From the NCBI GenBank assembly GCA_015488775.1, contig WFNF01000021.1, positions 1 to 50,015 of the forward strand: 50,015 nucleotides of DNA, in the 5' to 3' direction. Shown here in pieces: positions 1-8,701 of the stretch. The position numbers and the translations under genes are program-made. Origin of the DNA: Helicobacteraceae bacterium. GTDB lineage: Bacteria; Campylobacterota; Campylobacteria; Campylobacterales; Sulfurimonadaceae. Under the pieces are notes generated by a model. The model was not told the origin of the DNA. It did not search any database and saw nothing but the letters and a program-made list of their open reading frames with translations. Each line of letters opens with the position of its first letter. Positions within the stretch are counted from its first letter, which is position 1.

Positions 1-2
1 CT

Positions 3-185
3 ATAGGTGTTGATTATTTTTATAATATGATCACAGGAGATAAAAAAGAGTATGATTTAGCTTTTGTTGACAATCAAGTAGTTTATCCAATTCAAATTGT
101 TAAAGCATCTTTAGCAAAATTTGAGGTTGTAGATAAAGAAGAACTTCAAAATTTACAAATTCCTCTTGCTGATAAAGATAAATAG
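3..185 (+). CDS. C-terminal fragment, possibly 6-phosphofructokinase
   Basis: Open from the window edge to a TAG at 183-185, giving the last 60 residues of a protein. The text YDLAFVDNQVVYPIQIV followed by a short acidic/hydrophobic tail ending in PLADKDK resembles the C-terminus of ATP-dependent phosphofructokinases, where a GIQNNQLV-like strand is followed by a last helix. That match is from memory of the family and is weak. The gene runs towards the minus-strand acetyltransferase and overlaps its last 33 bases tail to tail, so the two transcripts are convergent. Confidence 0.4.
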   Translation: MGVDYFYNMITGDKKEYDLAFVDNQVVYPIQIVKASLAKFEVVDKEELQNLQIPLADKDK

Positions 186-950
186 TAAATTTATTTCATC
201 AGATGTTAATTTATATAAAAATATTGTTTTAATTATATTGTCAAATTCATCAATATTTTCAATTTTATTTGTATATACTGCTTTACCTAAATCATAAACT
301 GTATAATCTAAATTGATTAATGAGTATGTTTTGGTACCTTTTTGTAAACTAAGAACCAAATTTTTTACAAAATTTGCATTTGGATGTTTATGTGAATAAA
401 AATGTCCAAGTTCAAAATCAACTTCATTATAATTCATAAAATCAAAACTATATAATATAAAATTTTTATCTGCGTTTGATAGATTTAAAAAATATGTATG
501 ATTTTGTTCTTTGGTAATATTATAAGAGAGTTTGTTTGATGTAATGGTATTGTTCTTAGAAAGTTTAATAGCAGATGATGGTGAGTAGGCTCCAAAGCCT
601 ACATCAACTAAGTATGATATGTTGTCTATGATAACTATATTAAATCTATGTGTTTTTCCAACATCAATATTTTTATTTAGCAACACTCTAGCAAAATAAG
701 ATTTTACCTCAAAACCAAGCTCATTAAGTAGAGTATAAAAAAGCTTATTATGCTCAAAACAATACCCACCATCAGAGTTTAAAAATCTACGCTCTATATC
801 TTGTGTATTAAGAGATAAGTCTTTTTTAAGTAAAACATTTATAGAACTAAAAGTGAAAGTATTTAAGTGCTTTATAATTAAAGTATTTAAAAAATCAATA
901 CTCAAAGTATTTTTATTTGATAAATCAAATATATCTATATAATTTCTCAT
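153..950 (-). CDS. Arylamine N-acetyltransferase (NAT)
   Basis: Cytosolic enzyme of the NAT family, which moves acetyl groups from acetyl-CoA to arylamines and hydrazines by a Cys-His-Asp ping-pong mechanism. From the ATG at 950 the protein is 265 residues, normal for the family. The catalytic residues are readable: Cys64 in GGYCFEHN, His101 in THRFNIV and Asp116 in VDVGFG. A TTG one codon upstream (953) is an alternative start. The ATG shares a base with the TGA of the upstream fliO-like gene (TGATG), so translation is probably coupled to it. The natural substrate cannot be read from the sequence. Its place at the end of a flagellar gene string is unexpected. Confidence 0.85.
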   Translation of the reverse strand: MRNYIDIFDLSNKNTLSIDFLNTLIIKHLNTFTFSSINVLLKKDLSLNTQDIERRFLNSDGGYCFEHNKLFYTLLNELGFEVKSYFARVLLNKNIDVGKTHRFNIVIIDNISYLVDVGFGAYSPSSAIKLSKNNTITSNKLSYNITKEQNHTYFLNLSNADKNFILYSFDFMNYNEVDFELGHFYSHKHPNANFVKNLVLSLQKGTKTYSLINLDYTVYDLGKAVYTNKIENIDEFDNIIKTIFLYKLTSDEINLLFIFISKRNL

Positions 951-1795
951 CAAGTTTTAAAATCTATCTCTTGCGCAGAAAATTTGTTTTTTAAGGATTC
1001 GTACTCATCATTATCTGATTTATCTATTTGAAGAAAATCATCTAATTCACTCTCTCTTTTATCTAAAATTTTTTCAAAATCATTTTGTGTAGATGGTGTA
1101 TTATCTGAAAATTTTTCAAGTAAAACATTGTTTGCACCAAGAAGTAAAAGATAACTTTCATTTTCATAATCAAGCATAACAACTTTATTTTTTTGATCAA
1201 TTGATTTTTGAAATCTTACATTTACATCATCTTTATTTCCATTCTGATTTGATTTAAAAAGCCAAGATGATTTTGATTTATTATCACTAGTTGAACCTGT
1301 AATCTTTTTTAACATTAAAAAAACAATACCTATTAAGACTACTAATATTGAGATAATATAACTAGATGTCATAGAACTATCATCTTTTGTTGGTAAAGAT
1401 GATAGTGAGTTTTTTGAGTTTGAATTTAACGCAACTTTACGTTTAGTAAATCTAAGTCTTAACCCATAGCCATCAGAAGTTTTAGAAGCTTTTAGTATGA
1501 CACTTGGTGCTATAGTTGCAATTATATTTGTGTAATTATATTTAGGATTGAGTTGAATTCTTTTTAATATGCTTGTATTGACTATTTTCTCTTTTTTATT
1601 TTCAATGCTACTTTCAAAAAGTTTAATACTTATAATAGAATTTTTTTTACTTTGTATTATTTTACCACTATAAGGGGTATCGAAAGTTATCATTAAATCT
1701 ACTCTATCACTTCTTTCATATAGATTATAAGATAAAATTTGTGAAGCATTAAGCGATAATGTAAGTAAAAACACTAAGATTAATATTTTTTTCAT
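950..1795 (-). CDS. fliO: FliO-like flagellar export protein
   Basis: 281 residues: a signal peptide (residues 1-17), a periplasmic beta-rich AMIN-like domain (about 18-125), a Ser-rich linker, one membrane helix (about 146-162, SILVVLIGIVFLMLKK) and a charged cytosolic tail. In the Campylobacterota, FliO proteins have this enlarged form with a periplasmic domain and lie directly beside fliN. Here the start codon overlaps the fliN stop by 4 nt (ATGA). FliO is an accessory factor for the FliP/FliQ/FliR flagellar export gate. The protein is poorly conserved in sequence, so the call rests on domain order and neighbourhood; a generic AMIN-domain membrane protein is the alternative. Confidence 0.6.
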   Translation of the reverse strand: MKKILILVFLLTLSLNASQILSYNLYERSDRVDLMITFDTPYSGKIIQSKKNSIISIKLFESSIENKKEKIVNTSILKRIQLNPKYNYTNIIATIAPSVILKASKTSDGYGLRLRFTKRKVALNSNSKNSLSSLPTKDDSSMTSSYIISILVVLIGIVFLMLKKITGSTSDNKSKSSWLFKSNQNGNKDDVNVRFQKSIDQKNKVVMLDYENESYLLLLGANNVLLEKFSDNTPSTQNDFEKILDKRESELDDFLQIDKSDNDEYESLKNKFSAQEIDFKT

Positions 1796-2124
1796 ATACG
1801 CTCTTTTGAGAGGTAGTAAAGAACAGCACTTGAGTCTAGTACTTCATTTATTCTAATTGCAAGATTTTTTTCATATACCATCACTTCACCTTTACCTAAA
1901 ATTCTACCATTAACATAAGATTCTACACTTTCACCTGCTGGTTTATTTAAATCTATAACTGAACCTTTTTCTAATTTTAATATATTTTCTATTGTGATTG
2001 TAGTTTCACCTAAATCAGCGATAAATTCAACTTCCATATCCAAAAGACCTTCGTAGTTCATCCACGATAACTCTTCATCAATATTAAAATCTATTTTTGT
2101 ATTATCTTTGTCGCTAGTACCCAC
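1792..2124 (-). CDS. fliN: Flagellar motor switch protein FliN
   Basis: 110 residues, mostly one SpoA (FliM/FliN C-terminal) domain from about residue 28 to 100. The typical run is visible: LDMEVEFIADLGETTITI, then a conserved LEKGSVIDLNKPAGE turn and the strand pair NGRILGKGEVMVYEKNLAIRI. FliN forms the base of the C-ring and takes part in export substrate docking and switching. The start codon shares one base with the stop of the CheX-like gene (TAATG) and its end overlaps fliO by 4 nt, so cheX-like, fliN and fliO form a coupled unit. The N-terminal 25 residues are acidic and not recognised. Confidence 0.88.
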   Translation of the reverse strand: MGTSDKDNTKIDFNIDEELSWMNYEGLLDMEVEFIADLGETTITIENILKLEKGSVIDLNKPAGESVESYVNGRILGKGEVMVYEKNLAIRINEVLDSSAVLYYLSKERI

Positions 2125-2531
2125 TAAAGCTCCTTAATAGCTACTTGTATTGATGCCTCACCCATAGTTAAAGTAGTAAATATATTATATATCTCTTTTT
2201 CTTTAGTAAAATGTGGTGTAGAAATATCAAAATGTTTGTCATGTGTTTGTATTGCTAAAACTTTTGCACTACCTATAATCATATTTGCAAGTTCTAATGC
2301 TATATCATTAAGTGTTTCATCATCACTATTTTCTTCACCAAGCATAATTAGTGCCACTTTTTGAGTAAACATAATATTTACATCAATAAATGCTCTAAAA
2401 GATGAACCTTCCGTTGTAGATAAGTCTATAAATACACTTGTACCATTAACTTCATCTTTTGTGACAATAAACTCTTCTCTAATCTGGTGAATACAAAAAT
2501 TTTTAGTTGCTTGTGTAAGTATATCAATCAT
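2124..2531 (-). CDS. cheX: CheX-like chemotaxis phosphatase domain protein
   Basis: 135 residues with the fold pattern of CheX/CheC-type proteins. The helix NDIALELANMIIGSAK carries the E-x-x-N signature (Glu80, Asn83) that in CheX inserts into the CheY active site and promotes CheY-P hydrolysis. One E-x-x-N helix is present, as in CheX, rather than the two of CheC/FliY. Translationally coupled to fliN (TAATG), which fits a role in CheY-P turnover near the motor switch. No signal peptide or membrane segment. Activity as a phosphatase is inferred from the motif. Confidence 0.75.
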   Translation of the reverse strand: MIDILTQATKNFCIHQIREEFIVTKDEVNGTSVFIDLSTTEGSSFRAFIDVNIMFTQKVALIMLGEENSDDETLNDIALELANMIIGSAKVLAIQTHDKHFDISTPHFTKEKEIYNIFTTLTMGEASIQVAIKEL

Positions 2532-2583
2532 TTTATGTTCTTTTATATTTTATTAATCATAATAATGTAACTAGGCTTTAATA

Positions 2584-3177
2584 CTACTTTAATTTTATTG
2601 CTAGTGCTAACCTATCTGATACTTCAAGCTTTTCATATATACTACTAAGGTGTGCTTTAACTGTTCTAGGTGTTATATTTAACTCTATAGCTACCTCTTT
2701 ATTTGTTAGACCATCTTTGATCAGTAAGGCTACATTCTTTTGCGCAGGAGTTAATTTTTCTAATAATAAACTTGTGCCTTCTGAATTAGTTGGGATTTTA
2801 CTTATCATCTCACTTATAAAATCTGGATATAACCATATATTATCGCTTTTTACAACATCTAACGCTTGTTCTAGGTTCTCTTTTAGCATGATTACATTTC
2901 CATAAGCATTTATACCAAAACGAAGATAATTACTTCCATTTTTAAATGATGGAACATCTTCTAGTAAAATTATACGTACACTAAGTGTTTGTAGGTTTTC
3001 TAAAAGATTAACAATGTTCTCTATTCCTCGAGTATGTAAAACAAGGATGGAGCCTATATTCTCTTTTAGCTCTAATATAAGATTTTTAATCTCAAAACTA
3101 ATAATAGAGTTATAAAAGTATCCTTGAATTCTTTGGGTAGTTGAATTATCAACTGAATAAATATAGATATTACTCAT
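2584..3177 (-). CDS. LuxR-family regulator with atypical receiver
   Basis: 197 residues. The C-terminal 65 residues are a LuxR/FixJ helix-turn-helix: LTPAQKNVALLIKDGLTNKE, then VAIELNITPRTVKAHLSSIY with the recognition helix around TPRTVKAHL. The N-terminal 120 residues have the length of a receiver domain, but the strand where the phosphoacceptor Asp should end reads ILVLHTRG (His48), so normal phosphorylation looks impossible. It begins 4 nt after the HlyD-type adaptor gene and is probably the last gene of the type I secretion operon, which makes control of surface-protein secretion or of its substrate a reasonable guess. No target site was identified. Confidence 0.82.
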   Translation of the reverse strand: MSNIYIYSVDNSTTQRIQGYFYNSIISFEIKNLILELKENIGSILVLHTRGIENIVNLLENLQTLSVRIILLEDVPSFKNGSNYLRFGINAYGNVIMLKENLEQALDVVKSDNIWLYPDFISEMISKIPTNSEGTSLLLEKLTPAQKNVALLIKDGLTNKEVAIELNITPRTVKAHLSSIYEKLEVSDRLALAIKLK

Positions 3178-3181
3178 AATT

Positions 3182-4558
3182 TTATCTTTCTGTGAAAGCG
3201 TTATATTTGGCTTTCATAATTGGTTTTAGCATATATTCTAATATAGATTTTTTACCCGTTATTATATCTACATTTGCTGTCATACCAACTATGATGTCCA
3301 TTTTTTCGCCATTTTTTTCTAAATAGTTCTTATCCGTTTTAATTCTAACAAGATAATAACTCTCTCCTTTTTCATCTACAATAGTATCTGCTGATATCTG
3401 TGTTACAACGCCATTGAGACCACCATAAATTGTAAAATCATAAGCAGTAAATCTAACTAAAGCTTTTTGCCCTGGATAAAGATAAGCGATATCTTTAGGT
3501 TGTATCTTTGTTTCAATAAGTAAATTATCTTGAACAGGAACTATCTCTACTATATCCATACCTGGTTGTACAACACCATTTATTGTGTTTACAAGCATTC
3601 TTTTTATAATACCTTTGACTGGTGATCTGACTAAAGTCCTTTTAACTTTATCATCTAGAGCTGAATTTTGTTCTATAATTCTATTCATCTCATCTGTAGT
3701 TTTATTCCACTCAAGTTTGGCTTTATTTTGAAAGTTAAGTTTTGCTGTATTTATCTTGTCTTGAACCTCTAATATAGATGATTTAAGTCTTGGTATTGAG
3801 TTTTTAGCTTCCTCTAATTCACCTAATATATTATTAGCTTTTCTTTGTAATTGTAAAAATTCTACTTTAGAAACTATACCTTTTGTAACCATTGGTTTTG
3901 TTATTCCAACCTCTTCTTCCATTAACTTATAAGATCTTCTAAGCTTTTTTAACTTTGATCTAGATTCAGTTAAAGCACTTTTCTTTTGACTTTTCTGACT
4001 TTTAAGTTCACTTATTTGAGATACAAGTTGCTTTTTATTTGATTGAAAAAGAGACTTTTCTTTTTTATAATACTCAGGATGACTAGAATTTTTAACATCC
4101 TGGTCTCTCATAGCTCTAGAAGTTGCTTCCGCCTCTAATCTCAATGATTTTGCTTTTAGAGCAGCTAAATGCCCCATAGCCTCATCATATGAGCTTGAAA
4201 AAGATGTATCATCTATTTTAATTAAAACTTGATTTGGTTCAACAAGTTCACCTTCATCAACTAAAATATCAGAAACTATACCACCCTCAAGATTTTGTAC
4301 AACTTGAATCTGATGAGATGGTATAACCTTACCTAAACCTCTAGTTAACTCATCTATATGAGCATATTTAGCCCAAAATATCAATGCTATTAAAACAGTT
4401 AAAATTATCCAAAGAATAATTCTACTTGAAGTTGGTGATTTTAATACAACCGCAGATGAAAGTGATGACATATAAGCAAGATCACCTTTAGAACACTCCC
4501 CTTTACATGATATACTTAGGTTATGATGATCAGCAGTTGTTTTTTCTTTAAGAGACAT
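3182..4558 (-). CDS. Type I secretion periplasmic adaptor (HlyD/LapC family)
   Basis: 458 residues. A cytosolic N-terminus (1-44) is followed by one membrane helix (about 46-63, ILWIILTVLIALIFWAKY), a lipoyl-type half domain (QNLEGGIVSDILVDEGELVE), a long coiled-coil hairpin (about 140-310, rich in Lys/Glu/Leu), the second lipoyl half and a beta-barrel domain ending near VGMTANVDIITGKKSI, the classic HlyD C-terminal signature. The protein bridges an inner-membrane ABC exporter and a TolC channel. Its ATG overlaps the stop of the ABC transporter gene by one base (TAATG). Two cysteines near the N-terminus (SCKGEC) are unusual for the family. Confidence 0.92.
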   Translation of the reverse strand: MSLKEKTTADHHNLSISCKGECSKGDLAYMSSLSSAVVLKSPTSSRIILWIILTVLIALIFWAKYAHIDELTRGLGKVIPSHQIQVVQNLEGGIVSDILVDEGELVEPNQVLIKIDDTSFSSSYDEAMGHLAALKAKSLRLEAEATSRAMRDQDVKNSSHPEYYKKEKSLFQSNKKQLVSQISELKSQKSQKKSALTESRSKLKKLRRSYKLMEEEVGITKPMVTKGIVSKVEFLQLQRKANNILGELEEAKNSIPRLKSSILEVQDKINTAKLNFQNKAKLEWNKTTDEMNRIIEQNSALDDKVKRTLVRSPVKGIIKRMLVNTINGVVQPGMDIVEIVPVQDNLLIETKIQPKDIAYLYPGQKALVRFTAYDFTIYGGLNGVVTQISADTIVDEKGESYYLVRIKTDKNYLEKNGEKMDIIVGMTANVDIITGKKSILEYMLKPIMKAKYNAFTER

Positions 4559-6693
4559 TATTTACCACCATTTGAAAATCTAGTAACAACTTCACTTTTT
4601 GGACCATCAAAAGCAATTTGACCATGTTCCATAACAATTACTCTATCAACAAGTTCAAGTAAAGAAGTCTTATGTGTAATGATAATAGATGTTTTATCTT
4701 TTATTTTTACTTTTAATCTATCTATTAACTCTTTTTCAGTTGAATTATCCATAGAGTTAGATGGTTCATCAAGTAAAACAATTGGTGAGTCTTTTATAAA
4801 AGCTCTAGCAATAGCAACACACTGTTGCTGACCACCAGATAGCCCAACTCCTCCCTCACCAATATCCAAGTCGTACCCTTTAGGATGAGAATTTATAAAC
4901 TCATCTAATACACCTATTTTAGCTGCTTCAATGATTTCAAAATCTTCAGCATTTGGAGTTTTATAAACTATATTGTCTTTCATAGTACCCTTAAACAAAG
5001 ATACAACCTGTGGTACATAAGATATATTATTTCTAATATTTGCAGGATCACTTTGATTAACATCAATTCCATCTATTAAAACTGAGCCACTATCAGCATT
5101 ATATATACCCATAATTAGTTTTTCTAATGTAGTTTTACCACTTCCAATACGTCCAATTATTGCAATTTTTTCACCAGCATTAATTTTTAAATTAAAATTT
5201 TTAAATGTTGGTCTTTGCTCATCTGGATAAGTAAAAGTAACATCTTTAAACTCTATATTACCAAGTAATATATCTCTTTGCACAAACTTTTTACCATGAG
5301 GTCTATCTGTTGGTAGTTCCATAACTTGATTTATGGAATTTAATGCAGTTTTAGTTTGAGCATACTGAGATAAAAGTGCAGCAAATTGTCCAAATGGTGC
5401 AACCGCGCGTGATGCTAATATGACAGTAGCTATTAATCCACCCATTGTTATACGCATATCATCAATCATATAAACACCAACTATTAAAATTGCAACTGTA
5501 TTTAGTTGAACAAGAAATTGAGTGACTGTAGTTATTGAAGTTGATAATATTCTTGATTTTAAAGATTTGTTTGCAATCTCTCCTGTTGATTCTTCCCACA
5601 ACCATTGTGTATGCCCAGCTGCACCAAGTGTTTTTATTGTTTCATGATTTGTTAAAGCCTCAATTAATATAGAGTTTTTATGTGAAGATGCTTCAAATGT
5701 AGATTCTATACTTCTTTGCAAAGGACCTTTAATAGACAAAGAATAAATTGTAATAAACACTATAATACTTAGTGGTACTAAAACAAGTTCGCTACCAATA
5801 AAGTTAATTACAAGTAAAAATATAAATACAAAAGGTATATCAATTAGTGTGCTTATAGTTGAAGCAGTAAAAAAAGATCTGATTGATTCAAACTCTTTTA
5901 GAGTATTGGCAAAAGAACCAACTGATTTTGGTTTAACTGCTGTTTTTAGATTTAGCACATGTTCAAAAATTATAGATGACATAATAATATCGCTTTTTTT
6001 ACCTGCAGTTTCTAAAAAATATGTTCGTATAAATTTTAATAATAAATCAAAACTATACACAATCATAATACCAATAGCCATAACCCACATTGTATCTATT
6101 GCCCCATTTGGAACAACTCTGTCATAAACATTCATTGTAAATAGTGGAGTAGCTAGAACAAATAAATTTATAACTAATGAAGCTACAAGCACATCAAAAT
6201 AGATTTTTTTTGATCTCATTAAGGTTGAAAAAAACCAATGATCGCTCTCTTTTTTCAAAGTTTTATTTATATTTTCAGACTTCCTAGTCCTTTTTAAAAA
6301 AAATGTGTAGCCTATGTACTCATTTTCTAAAACGCTAACTTTTATCCATGATTCCCCATCGCTTACTTCTGGTAAAATAACTTTAGCATACTCTTTATTT
6401 TCATCAAAGCCAAGAAGTACAACAGCATTTTTATCTTTTAAAAGTAAAATAGCTGGTAAAACAAGATCCGGAACTTTTGTGAGTTCCCTTTTTACAAGGG
6501 TAGATGCAAAACCAGCTCTTTTTGCCGCTCTTGAAAAGAGTGACTTTGAGCCTTTTAGAGAAAATAGTTCTGGAGTAGCAAAACCTTCTTCTACAGGTAA
6601 GCCATCTGTAAGGGCATCTGGTTCAAACGGTTGATGATATAGCCTTGTAAAAATTACAAGACATCTTAATAGGGGGTCTTCTTGAAAATCCAT
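4558..6693 (-). CDS. Type I secretion ABC transporter (LapB-like permease/ATPase)
   Basis: 711 residues: an N-terminal C39-like domain (about 1-130), six-helix ABC membrane domain (about 165-450) and nucleotide-binding domain (about 480-700). The ATPase motifs are all present: Walker A GRIGSGKTT, signature LSGGQQQ, Walker B IVLLDEPSNSMD and H-loop IIITHKT. The C39-like domain has no recognisable Cys/His peptidase centre, as in the CLD class that exports RTX proteins and giant adhesins without cleaving a leader. With the HlyD adaptor and TolC genes it makes a complete exporter. No large RTX or adhesin gene is visible in this window, so the substrate lies elsewhere. Confidence 0.93.
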   Translation of the reverse strand: MDFQEDPLLRCLVIFTRLYHQPFEPDALTDGLPVEEGFATPELFSLKGSKSLFSRAAKRAGFASTLVKRELTKVPDLVLPAILLLKDKNAVVLLGFDENKEYAKVILPEVSDGESWIKVSVLENEYIGYTFFLKRTRKSENINKTLKKESDHWFFSTLMRSKKIYFDVLVASLVINLFVLATPLFTMNVYDRVVPNGAIDTMWVMAIGIMIVYSFDLLLKFIRTYFLETAGKKSDIIMSSIIFEHVLNLKTAVKPKSVGSFANTLKEFESIRSFFTASTISTLIDIPFVFIFLLVINFIGSELVLVPLSIIVFITIYSLSIKGPLQRSIESTFEASSHKNSILIEALTNHETIKTLGAAGHTQWLWEESTGEIANKSLKSRILSTSITTVTQFLVQLNTVAILIVGVYMIDDMRITMGGLIATVILASRAVAPFGQFAALLSQYAQTKTALNSINQVMELPTDRPHGKKFVQRDILLGNIEFKDVTFTYPDEQRPTFKNFNLKINAGEKIAIIGRIGSGKTTLEKLIMGIYNADSGSVLIDGIDVNQSDPANIRNNISYVPQVVSLFKGTMKDNIVYKTPNAEDFEIIEAAKIGVLDEFINSHPKGYDLDIGEGGVGLSGGQQQCVAIARAFIKDSPIVLLDEPSNSMDNSTEKELIDRLKVKIKDKTSIIITHKTSLLELVDRVIVMEHGQIAFDGPKSEVVTRFSNGGK

Positions 6694-7985
6694 TAGTTGT
6701 TATAAATCTTTACTTTTGCTGTAACATCTAAGTTTAAATAATCTGCTAAAGATCCAGTTACACTTAATATACGGTATTTTGAGTAAAGTAAATCAAACTC
6801 TGCTCTGATTTGTGATTGTTGTGCTGAGTTATACTCTAGCTCTGCATTTAAAAGGTCAATTAATGATCTTCTTCCAAGGTTGTATTCTTGAGCATAAGAA
6901 TCACTAGCTTGTTTTGTATAAAGTGCATGATCTTTTAAAGATGCTAATTGCTTTGTGATTAAATCATTTGCTGCGAGTGCTAGTTTTAACTCTTGTGATA
7001 TATCTTGCTCTTTATCAGATAGTGAACTCTGTTCTTTCTGAATTAAAATTTTATTTTTAAGTCTTTGTGCCTCATCTGAACCACCACGGAACAAGTTATA
7101 TTTAAACACTAACATTGCAGAGTAAGATTCATCCTTACCCTCAATACCATGCACATTTTTATTCCAATCACCTTTGATTTCAGCATCTAGTGTTGGGTAG
7201 TAAGGTGTTTTTGTTTGCTCATATAAAGCTTTTTGAGTAACAATATTTGATTCCACTATTTTAAGAAGTGGATTAAATTCATTTGCTTGAGATTCTAATA
7301 TATCATACTCTGTTGATGATAGAGCAGGGCTTTCAGGAATGCTTAAGTTTTCAACATCTTCATCTCTACCTAAAACTCTAGCAAATTGACTCTGAGCATC
7401 TACGTAGTTGTTTTCTTGTGCATAAAGGTTTGCAGTAGCTAATGCTAAACGACCTTTAGTTTGTTCTACATCACTTTTTTTACCAAGACCTGCATTTGTT
7501 TTCTCTTCAATTTTAGCCAAAATTATTTTATGAGTTTCTACATAATCAGTTGCTAAATCTAATAAAGCTTTCTCTTTAAGTACATTAAAATAAACTTCAC
7601 TAGCTTTTAAACTTAGAGAGTTAGCCTGATCAAGAACAGTATATGCCTGAGCATTGATACGTGCTTTTTTTTCCTTAACTTGTTCCATAGTTCCAAAACC
7701 CTTGAAAATATTTTCAGTTAAGGTTAAAGATGTCTCTCGTCTAAGTAAAGTGTTTTCATTAGTATTTGGTGTATCTGATTGTTCAGCTCCACCCTTAGCA
7801 AGTAAGTCAAGTGATGGGTAATAACCAGCATTTGCAGAGTTTAAGTCCTCTAATGTTGCTTTATAATTATTTAAAGCAACTTCCATTTTAGGGTTAGAGC
7901 TTATGGTTTCTTGTGCCATCTCTTGTATGCTCAAGGCGCTTAGTAGGGTAAAACTTAGTAGTGATAGAGATAAAATTTTTTTCAT
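6693..7985 (-). CDS. TolC-family outer membrane channel of the type I system (LapE-like)
   Basis: 430 residues from the chosen start, an ATG at 7985 that begins MKKILSLSLLSFTLLSALS, a signal peptide. An AGGA lies 8 nt upstream; an ATG seven codons earlier (8006) has neither. The mature part has the TolC repeat pattern: long amphipathic helices rich in Ala, Gln and Asn with two similar halves (for example NLNIPESP-like turn at mid-protein, and AQEYNLGRRSLIDLLNAELEY near the end). It forms the outer-membrane tunnel for the adjacent ABC/HlyD pair, whose ATPase gene starts where this one stops. First gene of the secretion operon. Confidence 0.92.
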   Translation of the reverse strand: MKKILSLSLLSFTLLSALSIQEMAQETISSNPKMEVALNNYKATLEDLNSANAGYYPSLDLLAKGGAEQSDTPNTNENTLLRRETSLTLTENIFKGFGTMEQVKEKKARINAQAYTVLDQANSLSLKASEVYFNVLKEKALLDLATDYVETHKIILAKIEEKTNAGLGKKSDVEQTKGRLALATANLYAQENNYVDAQSQFARVLGRDEDVENLSIPESPALSSTEYDILESQANEFNPLLKIVESNIVTQKALYEQTKTPYYPTLDAEIKGDWNKNVHGIEGKDESYSAMLVFKYNLFRGGSDEAQRLKNKILIQKEQSSLSDKEQDISQELKLALAANDLITKQLASLKDHALYTKQASDSYAQEYNLGRRSLIDLLNAELEYNSAQQSQIRAEFDLLYSKYRILSVTGSLADYLNLDVTAKVKIYNN

Positions 7986-8012
7986 TAACAATCCTAAAAC
8001 GCACATATGGCG

Positions 8013-8018
8013 ATAATA
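8013..8018 (-). promoter_or_regulatory. Candidate -10 box for the secretion operon
   Basis: On the minus strand the sequence reads TATTAT, with a start point predicted about 7 nt further on, some 20 nt before the ribosome site of the TolC gene. No clear -35 box is visible, which is common in this phylum. Position and sequence only. Confidence 0.35.
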
Positions 8019-8119
8019 TGGGTGTATGTTAGTTTAAAAAATGTGAAAATATACTTAATTATACGCTAAATATATGAAATATTTGAGATAATAACAAAAT
8101 TATTACTTAATGTAGCAAG

Positions 8120-8701
8120 TTATTTTTTTATTAAAAATATAGTTTTATCGTTATCTAAATAAGAGCTTTTAACAATTACATCTGCATTAAGCTTATTTAA
8201 GAGTGGTTTTAACATTTTCATAGATAGATAGTTATATGTATCTGACTTTACATTATCATCTAAAAAGTTAAAAATAAAACCTTTTTTTGAAGCCTTAAAA
8301 CAGTTAGATATAAATAAAAAAGTTTCAAATCTTTCTAAGATATTTAACGCTCCACTACAAATATAATAATCACAAATTGGTAAGGTGTCTTTAGTGGCAT
8401 CGAGATTTAGTAATGTAATCTCATTTTTAAATTTAATCTTTTCTAACATAGCTTTTTCTACATCTATACCGATGTATTTTTTAGGTTTAAGGGATGCTTT
8501 TTTTAAGTATTTGTAATAATGGGCAAGTCCACAACCTACATCTGCGATACTAGATGTTTGTATCTCATCTACTATAAATGATGTTAGTATCTCAAAACGT
8601 ATATTTTGAGTTTTTTTAGATATCCAAGCAACACCTTGAGCACTATCTCCATGCTTTTCTAAAGTAGCAGTATAGAACTTATGATTTTTAAGTGTACTCA
8701 T
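8120..8701 (-). CDS. SAM-dependent methyltransferase, class I
   Basis: 193 residues from the ATG at 8701, which shares a base with the yggS stop (TAATG); a longer frame to 8749 exists but lies inside yggS and has no support. Motif I is ADVGCGLAHYYKYL, followed by the acidic residue of motif II in YIGIDVEKAML and a post-motif DATKDTLPICDYYICSGAL. These are the SAM-binding features of Rossmann methyltransferases; the acceptor cannot be deduced. Last gene of the pgsA-rseP-yggS unit. Its downstream side (8089-8105) holds only a weak TAATAA/TTATTA hairpin. Confidence 0.8.
   Translation of the reverse strand: MSTLKNHKFYTATLEKHGDSAQGVAWISKKTQNIRFEILTSFIVDEIQTSSIADVGCGLAHYYKYLKKASLKPKKYIGIDVEKAMLEKIKFKNEITLLNLDATKDTLPICDYYICSGALNILERFETFLFISNCFKASKKGFIFNFLDDNVKSDTYNYLSMKMLKPLLNKLNADVIVKSSYLDNDKTIFLIKK

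Noticed and set aside
8089-8105. Terminator after the methyltransferase gene
   Set aside because: TAATAA/TTATTA is only six A/T pairs and has no U-run; too weak to call.
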